From the NCBI RefSeq assembly GCF_024171995.1, contig NZ_JAMTCT010000021.1, forward strand, positions 1 to 64,000: 64,000 bases of DNA, written 5' to 3'. Numbering within the stretch: position 1 is the stretch's first letter; every line of letters starts with the position of its first letter. Of this stretch, positions 50,550 through 57,044 are shown piece after piece. The translations under genes and the position numbers were made by a program. The DNA is from Promicromonospora umidemergens (GTDB lineage: Bacteria > Actinomycetota > Actinomycetes > Actinomycetales > Cellulomonadaceae). Below the pieces are notes generated by a model. That model saw only the letters and a program-made list of their open reading frames with translations. It was not told where the DNA came from and did no database searches.

Positions 50550-50614
50550 CCGGGCCAGCATGGTGCCGGTCGCTGTGGGCGACTCGGGTCAGGTCGGCAA
50601 CGTGCTGGTCCGGT

Positions 50615-51070
50615 CTACCCAAGAAGGTTCACGGCATGCATCACGAGGAGCGCGATGCCACCGAAGGTGATGATGCCGCTGAGCGCGATGGTGAACCACT
50701 GCAGGACGCGGTTGCCCACGCCAGAGCGCAGCCGCACGATCGTCCACACGAGGGCGACCGGGGCCAGCGGCCAGAGCACGACGGTGAGCACGGCCAGCAC
50801 CACGTCCCTGGCCTCGATCGTTCCCGCCGGGGCGGCGGGCGCCGGGGCGGGGGTCACCTCTGCGGCGATGGTCTCCACGGGGCCCAGCTCGTCGAGCACG
50901 CGGCGCGCCGACTCGTTGTCGGTGCCGTGCCGTGCGAGCGACTCGGCGGCGTGCTCGCGCACCGCCGCCACGGTCTCGGCACGTTCGCGCGGGTCGGCGG
51001 AAGCCAGGGCGCGGTCCAGGTCGGCGAGGTAGGCATCGACCAGGGGCGGGAAGGCGGGCGTTGCGGTCAT
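50615..51070 (-). CDS. HAAS-domain small membrane protein
   Basis: 151 aa. The N-terminal helical region (FPPLVDAYLADLDRALASADPRERAETVAAVREHAAE) matches the HAAS/DUF1700-type signalling domain, a dominant partner of PadR regulators. Two TM helices follow. Start ATG 51070 overlaps the stop of the PadR gene (TGATG). Common as padR-HAAS pairs; a regulatory or signalling role is inferred. Confidence 0.75.
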   Translation of the reverse strand: MTATPAFPPLVDAYLADLDRALASADPRERAETVAAVREHAAESLARHGTDNESARRVLDELGPVETIAAEVTPAPAPAAPAGTIEARDVVLAVLTVVLWPLAPVALVWTIVRLRSGVGNRVLQWFTIALSGIITFGGIALLVMHAVNLLG

Positions 51071-51405
51071 CAGGACTCCAGGGTCGTGCGGACGTCTGTC
51101 GTGAAACGGGACCAGGTGGCGGTGAAGGTCTCCAGCGCCACCTGGCCCTCGTCGGTGATCTCGTAGTACCGGCGCGGGGGGCCTGCCGCGGAGGGGACCT
51201 GGGTCGTGGTGACCCAGGCCTGCTGACGCAGACGCGACAGCAGGGGGTAGAGCGTGCCCTCGCTGGTCAGCAGGGAGCTGTTGGTGCCGAGACGTTCGAC
51301 GAGCTCGAGCCCATAGGCGGGCGCCGAGCGCAGGCAAGCCAGGACGCAGTACTCCACGACCCCCTTGCGGACCTGCGTCAGGACCATGTCCGATGTCGGT
51401 ATCAT
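51070..51405 (-). CDS. PadR-family transcriptional regulator
   Basis: 111 aa winged helix: VVEYCVLACLRSAPAYGLELVERLG, TSEGTLYPLLSRLRQQAWVTTTQ, PPRRYYEITDEGQVALETF. Coupled to the HAAS-like gene. A candidate operator, CCTTG-N5-CAAGG (51426-51440), lies 20 bases upstream of its start. Confidence 0.88.
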   Translation of the reverse strand: MIPTSDMVLTQVRKGVVEYCVLACLRSAPAYGLELVERLGTNSSLLTSEGTLYPLLSRLRQQAWVTTTQVPSAAGPPRRYYEITDEGQVALETFTATWSRFTTDVRTTLES

Positions 51406-51425
51406 GCGTCACACGATAGCAGGTC

Positions 51426-51440
51426 CCTTGCGAAACAAGG
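51426..51440. promoter_or_regulatory. Candidate PadR operator CCTTG-N5-CAAGG
   Basis: Perfect 5-base inverted repeat with a 5-base spacer between the ArsR-ArsN gene's 3' end and the PadR start. Confidence 0.4.
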
Positions 51441-51458
51441 TAGCGAACCTCGTGGTGC

Positions 51459-52313
51459 TCAGTTCACGGTGCTGCGCCGTTCCATGAAGACGGTGTCACG
51501 CCAGACACCGTCGCGCTGGGCGATGCGTTCGCGGATGCCGAGCGTGCGGAACCCGGCGGCGTGGTGCAGGCCGACACTGGCGCGGTTCTCGGTGAAGATC
51601 GAGGTCTGCAGGGTCCAGAGCCCGCTCACGTCGGCGGCCGTGACCTGCTGACGGATCAACGCCTTGCCGATACCGCGGCCCCGGTACCCGTCGGCGACAT
51701 AGACCGAGGTCTCGGCGACGCCGGAGTAGACCTCGCGCGCTGACGTCGGGGTCGCCGCAGCCCAGCCGACGACCTCCCCGTCGATCTCGGCGACCCAGCG
51801 ATGATCCGGCAGCCACTTCGCGTCCAGCGAGGCGCGGCTGGGCACGGCGGTCTCGAAGGTCGCCAGGCCCGTGGCGATGCCTTCGCCGTAGATGCGGCGC
51901 ACCGCGGCCCAGTCCTCGTCACGCAGCGCCCGCACGCCCACATCGGTGGCGACGTCGTCAGGGCAGCACGGTCGCGGTGCGAGCAGGCCCATCACGGCGT
52001 CGGCAGCATGCGGCAGCTCGGCGCAGCAGGCCGGGTTGATCGTCACCAGCGTCGCCGTGCCTTCCTTCTGCACGTGGACGAACCCGACACCGACCAGCTT
52101 GCGCACGTGGTGGGAGCAGGTGGACTGGCTGATGCCGAGGATCTCGGTGAGCGCGCCGACGGTCATCCCGTGCGGCGCGGCGGCCACGGCGTGCAGCAGC
52201 CGCACCCGGGTCGGCTCGGCCAGGCAGGCGAACCAGGCCGCGTAGGTGGCGGCCTCGGCGTCAGGCAGAACCTGGACCGGGGCCCGGTCCTGGCCGGTCG
52301 CGATCGTCGTCAT
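51459..52313 (-). CDS. ArsR-type HTH fused to ArsN-like acetyltransferase
   Basis: 284 aa. The N-terminal ArsR-like HTH contains LAEPTRVRLLHAVAAAPHGMTVGALTEILGISQSTCSHHVRKLVGVGFV and a Cys-containing region after it (ACCAELP, RPCCPDD), candidate As(III) ligands. The C-terminal half is a GNAT phosphinothricin-acetyltransferase-like domain (ALRDEDWAAVRRIYGEGIATGLATFET, SVYVADGYRGRGIGKALI). Known ArsN enzymes acetylate arsinothricin. Divergent from arsO across two ATCGA-N6-TCGAT sites. Start ATG 52313. Confidence 0.88.
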   Translation of the reverse strand: MTTIATGQDRAPVQVLPDAEAATYAAWFACLAEPTRVRLLHAVAAAPHGMTVGALTEILGISQSTCSHHVRKLVGVGFVHVQKEGTATLVTINPACCAELPHAADAVMGLLAPRPCCPDDVATDVGVRALRDEDWAAVRRIYGEGIATGLATFETAVPSRASLDAKWLPDHRWVAEIDGEVVGWAAATPTSAREVYSGVAETSVYVADGYRGRGIGKALIRQQVTAADVSGLWTLQTSIFTENRASVGLHHAAGFRTLGIRERIAQRDGVWRDTVFMERRSTVN

Positions 52314-52322
52314 GGGTAGAGC

Positions 52323-52338
52323 ATCGACCAGGATCGAT
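52323..52338. promoter_or_regulatory. ArsR operator copy 1, ATCGA-N6-TCGAT
   Basis: ATCGA-CCAGGA-TCGAT (with CATCGA/TCGATG extended arms), 10 bases from the ArsR-ArsN start, in the divergent promoter region. Confidence 0.65.
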
Positions 52339-52381
52339 GGTTGCGTCAATCGGCTGCGGTCGATAAGGTCCGGCGAGATTG

Positions 52382-52397
52382 ATCGACGCAGATCGAT
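52382..52397. promoter_or_regulatory. ArsR operator copy 2, ATCGA-N6-TCGAT
   Basis: ATCGA-CGCAGA-TCGAT, same half sites and spacing, 13 bases before the arsO ATG. Confidence 0.65.
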
Positions 52398-52409
52398 AGA
52401 GAGGTAGTC

Positions 52410-53453
52410 ATGAGTGACGCAATCGTCATCGGTGGCGGGCAGGCCGGCCTGGCCGCCACCCACGCCCTCCTCGCCCGTGGCCTGAACCCTGTCCTGCTCG
52501 AAGCAGGCGAGGAACCGGTGGGTTCATGGCCGCGCTACTACGACAGCCTCCACCTGTTCTCCCCCGCCCGGTACAGCACCCTGCCCGGCCTCGCCTTTCC
52601 CGGCGACCCCGACCGCTACCCGCACCGCGACGAGGTCGTGGACTACCTGCGCGCGTTCGCCGAGTCCCTCGACGCGGACATCCGCACCGGCCACCGCGTC
52701 ACGGACGTCACCAACGACGGCGAGGTCTTCACCGTGCAGGCGCCCGGCGAACAGCCGCTGTCCGCGCCGATCGTGATCGCCGCGACCGGCGCTTTCAGCT
52801 CGCCCCACCGGCCCGAGCTCCCTGGCCTGGAACACTTCAGCGGCCGCGTGCTGCACTCGAGCGATTACCACGACCCAGCGCCGCTCGCCGGGCAACGGGT
52901 CGTGGTGGTCGGGGCGGCGAACTCCGCGATCCAGATCGCGGTCGACCTCGCCCCGCACGCCCGGACCACCCTCGCTACCCGGGCACCGATCCGCTACACG
53001 GCCCAGAGGCCTCTGGGCAGGGACGCGCACTTCTGGTCGGTCATCAGCGGTCTCGACGCCCTCCCGATCGGACCGTGGCTGCGCACGCCCCCGAGCCTGC
53101 CGGTGCTGGACACCGGCACGTACCAGGCCGCGATCGACGCCGGCCGGCCCGACCAGCGGCGCATGTTCACCGCGATCGAGGGCAGCACCGTCACCTGGTC
53201 CGACGGCAGCGCCGACGAGGTGGACACCATCGTGCTGGCCACCGGCTTCCGCCCCGGCCTGCCCTACCTGGCCGGCCTCGGCGCGTCGGACCGAGCCGGC
53301 GCACCACGGCAGCGTCGTGGACTGTCGACCACGCATCCAGGTCTGGGCTACGTCGGCCTGGAGTGGCAGCGCAGCTTCTCCTCGGCGACGATCCGTGGCG
53401 TGGGCCGCGATGCCGCGTACGTGGCCCGCCGGCTGGCGAGGGCTCGAGGGTGA
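52410..53453 (+). CDS. arsO: ArsO-like NAD(P)H-dependent flavin monooxygenase
   Basis: 347 aa. FAD-binding GxGxxG in AIVIGGGQAGLAATHALL, FMO-type HRDEVVDYL and VIAATGAFSSPHRPELPG, the second NADPH Rossmann motif in RVVVVGAANSAIQIAV, and FRPGLPYLAG at the C-terminus. Placed in the ArsO family because of its size and its divergent pairing with an ArsR-ArsN fusion. Probable role in oxidising organoarsenicals or As(III); substrate unproven. Confidence 0.85.
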   Translation: MSDAIVIGGGQAGLAATHALLARGLNPVLLEAGEEPVGSWPRYYDSLHLFSPARYSTLPGLAFPGDPDRYPHRDEVVDYLRAFAESLDADIRTGHRVTDVTNDGEVFTVQAPGEQPLSAPIVIAATGAFSSPHRPELPGLEHFSGRVLHSSDYHDPAPLAGQRVVVVGAANSAIQIAVDLAPHARTTLATRAPIRYTAQRPLGRDAHFWSVISGLDALPIGPWLRTPPSLPVLDTGTYQAAIDAGRPDQRRMFTAIEGSTVTWSDGSADEVDTIVLATGFRPGLPYLAGLGASDRAGAPRQRRGLSTTHPGLGYVGLEWQRSFSSATIRGVGRDAAYVARRLARARG

Positions 53454-53489
53454 TACCGGTAGCCGCGTGCGGCGAGCGCTCGCCGAGGC

Positions 53490-54965
53490 TCAGTGCCCTA
53501 CCGATGCGGCGACGAGCCAGGCCGTCAGTAGCACGATCACGACCATCAGCGTGGTCTCACGGCCGGCGCTGCGCCGCAGCATGCCGCCCGCCGTGTGGGA
53601 GCGTCCGGCATGGCGCACCACCGCGCGGCGTCGGGCCGTGAGCCTCGGGACGACCTGGAAGTGGTTGTACGCGCCGATCGCGCCGACCACCCCGACGACG
53701 CCGACCTTGACCAGCAGGAGCAGCCCCCAGCTGCTCTCCCACAGCTGTTCCGGGCGGTCGAGGATGCCGACCGCCAGCACCACCCCGGCCACGCCGACCA
53801 CGGTGACGGAGAGGGCCGCGACGACGGAGAAGCGGGCCCCCATCAGTGCGGCGTCGAGATCACGCCCGTCGCGGCGCCGGGCTCGCAGCAGGAGCCCCAT
53901 CGCGACGACGCCGCCCAACCAGGTGGCCGCTGCCGCGAGGTGCGCGACGTCGGCAGCCACGACGAGCCATCGCGGCTCGACGGTGTTGCTGTGGCCGCCG
54001 AGAACCTGTCCGGCGCCCACCAGGACGACGCCGAGGACCGCGAGCCACGAGCCGTGCAAGGTCCGCCGAGCGCCCGCTGCGAGCCCGACCGCGCCGGCGG
54101 CCTGGAGGCCGACGTCCCAGAGCGTGGTGCCGGTGAGCGAGCCGGCGATCGCCGAGGGCGAGACTGCCGCCGCGAGGTCGCCGTGGGCGACGAGCACCGA
54201 TCCGGCCAGCACGCGGACGACGAGCCCACCCAGGATGACGACCCCCGCCCAGCGGGCGAGCCGCAGCACGACCGGCGCGTCCACCTCGTCGCGCCCGCGC
54301 AGCACGAAGGCCACGAACGCCAGACCACCGGCGGCGACCAGACCGCCCCAGAGCGCGGCCGCGCCGCCCAGCCGGGCAACCGCCCCTGCGACACTGGTCG
54401 CTGGGCCCTCCATCGCGGACGGGTCGTGGCCCATGTCGTGGTCCATGCCGCTCATGTCATGCTCCGTGCCGGAGTCCGACCCGGTGTCGCTGTCGGTCTT
54501 TCCGGGAGTCGTCGTCGCCCCGGCCGACGGTGTGCCGGTGCCTCCGCTGGGCTCGCCAGGGTTCGTACCGGTGACGGTGAAGCCGAAGGTGCCCTCCAGC
54601 GGATGGCCGTCCTGGGCCGCGACGGTCCAGGTCACGGTGTAGTCGCCGGCGGTCAGCGTGTCGGACGGCGTCGCCACCAGGACGAGGCCGTCCTCGGCCG
54701 CTGCGACGTCGGCCGCGACGGTGCCTCCCGGGCCGTCGACCACGATCCCGTCGCCGAGCAGGCTCACCGGCAGCGTGAACCGCAGCGTGACCTCGGCGAC
54801 CGGGCTGTCCGACGTCGACCCGGCGGCGGGTGCCGACGACTCCAGCTTGGTGTGTGCGGTGGCGGACGGTGCGCACCACAGTGCGAGCACGAGCGCCGCA
54901 CATATCGCGACGGCTGCTCGGCTCACCACGGCGCCGGACCGCACACCAGCAAGGGCTCGGCGCAT
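53490..54965 (-). CDS. CopC-CopD fusion, copper transport protein
   Basis: 491 aa. A signal peptide ends at SATAHTKLESSAPAAG, with the mature N-terminal His as Cu ligand, followed by a CopC domain (DGHPLEGTFGFTVTG), a Met/His/Asp-rich linker (HDMSGMDHDMGHD) and a C-terminal CopD integral membrane domain with eight helices. CopD is thought to move copper across the membrane. It lies downstream of the DUF305 gene with a hairpin between. Confidence 0.9.
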   Translation of the reverse strand: MRRALAGVRSGAVVSRAAVAICAALVLALWCAPSATAHTKLESSAPAAGSTSDSPVAEVTLRFTLPVSLLGDGIVVDGPGGTVAADVAAAEDGLVLVATPSDTLTAGDYTVTWTVAAQDGHPLEGTFGFTVTGTNPGEPSGGTGTPSAGATTTPGKTDSDTGSDSGTEHDMSGMDHDMGHDPSAMEGPATSVAGAVARLGGAAALWGGLVAAGGLAFVAFVLRGRDEVDAPVVLRLARWAGVVILGGLVVRVLAGSVLVAHGDLAAAVSPSAIAGSLTGTTLWDVGLQAAGAVGLAAGARRTLHGSWLAVLGVVLVGAGQVLGGHSNTVEPRWLVVAADVAHLAAAATWLGGVVAMGLLLRARRRDGRDLDAALMGARFSVVAALSVTVVGVAGVVLAVGILDRPEQLWESSWGLLLLVKVGVVGVVGAIGAYNHFQVVPRLTARRRAVVRHAGRSHTAGGMLRRSAGRETTLMVVIVLLTAWLVAASVGH

Positions 54966-54986
54966 GTGCAGACTCCTTCACAGCAG

Positions 54987-55021
54987 GGGTGGTGCGCCGG
55001 GCTCTCGCCGGCGCACCACCC
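54987..55021. terminator. Hairpin between DUF305 and CopCD genes
   Basis: A perfect 14-base stem (54987-55000 with 55008-55021) and a 7-base loop follow the DUF305 stop. Confidence 0.65.
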
Positions 55022-55026
55022 GTCGG

Positions 55027-55599
55027 TCACATCGAGGCGAGGAGGGCTTCCATCGTCTCGATCTCGGTCTGCTGCGTGTCGACGATCGTCTGCGCCATCT
55101 CGATGGCGTCCGCGTCCTGGCCCGACTCGATCTCGGTCTCGGCCATCTCGACCGCGCCCTGGTGGTGCGCGATCATCTGGTCGAGGAACAGGCGGTTCGC
55201 CTCGGGGCCGGCGGCGTCGCTCAGCATCTGCATGTCCTCCTCCGACATCATGCCGTCCATCCCGGCATGGCCGGAGTGCTCCGAGCTGCGCTCGGCGCCC
55301 CAGGCCTCCAGCCACTGGCCGAGCACCTCGATCTCGGGTCCCTGCGCCGCCTTGACCTGGTTGGCGAGCTCGGTGATCTGGGGGTCGACGTCGGGCTTGG
55401 CCAGGACGACGTCAGCCATCTCGATCGCCTGCTCGTGGTGCGGGATCATCATCTGCGCGAACATGACGTCCGCGTCGTTGTGCTCCGCCTGCTCGCCGGC
55501 CACGGTAGCGGTGTCCTGCGCGGGCTCCTCGGAACCTGAGCAGCCCGCGAGGGCAAGGGCGCCGGCCAGGGCGATGGCAGACATAAGGGTGCGCTTCAT
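55027..55599 (-). CDS. DUF305 copper-associated lipoprotein
   Basis: 190 aa: lipobox LALAGC near residue 19, then two DUF305 halves with MMIPHHEQAIEMA and MIAHHQGAVEMAE; the paired His-His motifs are the expected metal ligands. Met/His-rich middle (HSGHAGMDGMMSEEDMQML). Common next to copper-handling genes. ATG 55599 with AGGA upstream. Confidence 0.9.
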   Translation of the reverse strand: MKRTLMSAIALAGALALAGCSGSEEPAQDTATVAGEQAEHNDADVMFAQMMIPHHEQAIEMADVVLAKPDVDPQITELANQVKAAQGPEIEVLGQWLEAWGAERSSEHSGHAGMDGMMSEEDMQMLSDAAGPEANRLFLDQMIAHHQGAVEMAETEIESGQDADAIEMAQTIVDTQQTEIETMEALLASM

Positions 55600-55699
55600 G
55601 GGGTCTTCCTCTAGCTCGTCTCGGGGTAGCACTCACTGCCCGACCGCGCTGGGGCACGGCAGGCTGCTGGATCGGCGCGGGTGGGCGCCGAGCCTGGTT

Positions 55700-56185
55700 C
55701 TACGTCCGGGAGATGCAGAGCTCGTGCAAGGAAGGGGCGCCGAGGGCGTCGGCGCCGGCGGGTGCCAGCAGCAGCGGCATCGACCATTCGATCGGGGCGC
55801 GCCACAGGAGTCGTCGTGCGGGCACGACGAGGGCCAGGAGCGCGACGAGGATCATGAGACACATCGCCGTGGCGAGGTCGTGTCCGCCGCACCCGTCGTG
55901 GCAGACGCCCGTTCCTGGCTGACCGGCGGTATCGCTGTACGACGGCGAGGCCGCCGATCTGTCGACGACGCCGCTGACCTGCGCCGGTGTGAGACCCAGC
56001 GGTGCGGCGTGCTGAGCGGCGGCGACCGACGGTTCGTGCGGCACGTGGTGCATGTGCAAGGTCGGTGACCCGCTCATCGAGTGCATCGTGACGACGCCGA
56101 TGATCACCGTCAGGATCGCCAACGCGCCCATCGGGCGTTGCCGAGGACCGGCGACCGCCGAACGAAGGAGCGAGATCACGCGCAC
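55700..56185 (-). CDS. DUF6153-like small membrane protein
   Basis: 161 aa: hydrophobic segment MGALAILTVIIGVVTMHSM, His/Met-rich segment LHMHHVPHEP, Cys/His cluster CHDGCGGHD, second helix LATAMCLMILVALLALVVP, and the C-terminus SLHELCISRT shared with the gene at 47.4 kb. The DNA over the stop codons also matches (TCTACGTCCGGGAGAT). The GTG start at 56185 is uncertain; ATG 56131 is possible. Confidence 0.6.
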   Translation of the reverse strand: MRVISLLRSAVAGPRQRPMGALAILTVIIGVVTMHSMSGSPTLHMHHVPHEPSVAAAQHAAPLGLTPAQVSGVVDRSAASPSYSDTAGQPGTGVCHDGCGGHDLATAMCLMILVALLALVVPARRLLWRAPIEWSMPLLLAPAGADALGAPSLHELCISRT

Positions 56186-56293
56186 GGCACGGAGGCTATC
56201 CCACCGCCGGTGTGTAGGAAACCGGGCACAACGGTCGATGCTCTAGTTTCCACGCCGCCACCGCCGAGGCCGACCTCCCTGTCGGGACGCGGG

Positions 56294-56695
56294 TCAGCTG
56301 ATGGTGCTCAGCAGCTCCCGGCAGGCGGTCTCGCAGGCGCGGCAGGCCTCGCCGCACACCCGGCAGTGCTCGTGCATGCTCGCGTGCTGCTCGCACTCGT
56401 CCCCGCACGCCTTGCACGCGGCGATGCATGCCTCCAGCAGCGCGCGACTGATGTTCGCGTCATAGCCGGTGTGCCGCGACAGCACCCGAGCAGTCGCGTC
56501 ACAGACGTCGGCGCAGTCCATGTTCGTCCGGACGCACTTGCGCAGGTCGGCGACCATCTCCTCGCTCAGACACGCGTCCGCGCACGCCGTACACGCTTGG
56601 GAGCACTCGACGACTGACTCGATCGCGCTCGCCAGCAACGTACGGTCGAGGTTCATCGACTTCGGATAGGTCTCGAGCATCTCGCTGGTCTTCAT
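56294..56695 (-). CDS. Four-helix-bundle copper-storage protein (Csp/DUF326-like)
   Basis: 133 aa with 16 Cys in a repeating C-x3-C/C-x2-C pattern (ECSQACTACADAC, DCADVCDA, EACIAACKACGDEC, HCRVCGEACRACETAC). The helical pattern fits the cytosolic Csp3-like four-helix bundles that store Cu(I). No signal peptide. Near DUF305, CopCD and DUF6153-like genes, so part of a copper cluster. Confidence 0.9.
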   Translation of the reverse strand: MKTSEMLETYPKSMNLDRTLLASAIESVVECSQACTACADACLSEEMVADLRKCVRTNMDCADVCDATARVLSRHTGYDANISRALLEACIAACKACGDECEQHASMHEHCRVCGEACRACETACRELLSTIS

Positions 56696-56789
56696 GGCGT
56701 CTCTCCTGAGGGTGCTCTGAGGCGTCGCTGCCGTCGGGCCACGTCGCCGCTTTCGTCTTCACGGTAGGAACGCACCTCGCGACTCGCAA

Positions 56790-57014
56790 TCAGCCGAGCC
56801 TCCTTCTCCCGTCGTCGCGGAAGACGCCCGGTCGCCTCGGGTCCGGCATGGCCTCTCTCGACGTCTCCGGCGCCGGCTCGTCGTCCTGGTGCGCCAACCG
56901 TGGATCGCTGAAGGTCCGTCGGTAGGTGCCGGGCGTCGTGCCAAGATGCGCCCGGAAACGGCGGCGCAGGTTGGTCGCCGAGACGAGTCCGACCCGGGTA
57001 GCGATGGCGAGCAC
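56790..57014 (-). pseudogene. AraC-family C-terminal remnant
   Basis: About 74 residues begin with VLAIATRVGLVSATNLRRRF and RAHLGTTPGTYRRTFSD, the second HTH of a GlxA/AraC-type regulator. The rest of the gene is missing, cut off by the surface-protein gene end. Probably a decayed gene. Confidence 0.55.
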
Positions 57015-57044
57015 GCAGGTCAGGACACCAATCCCATACAGGCC

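Noticed and set aside
55027-56695. SigK promoter before the copper genes at 55-57 kb
   Set aside because: I looked for CCATCC with CCGAAC at 15-16 base spacing upstream of these genes and found no match.
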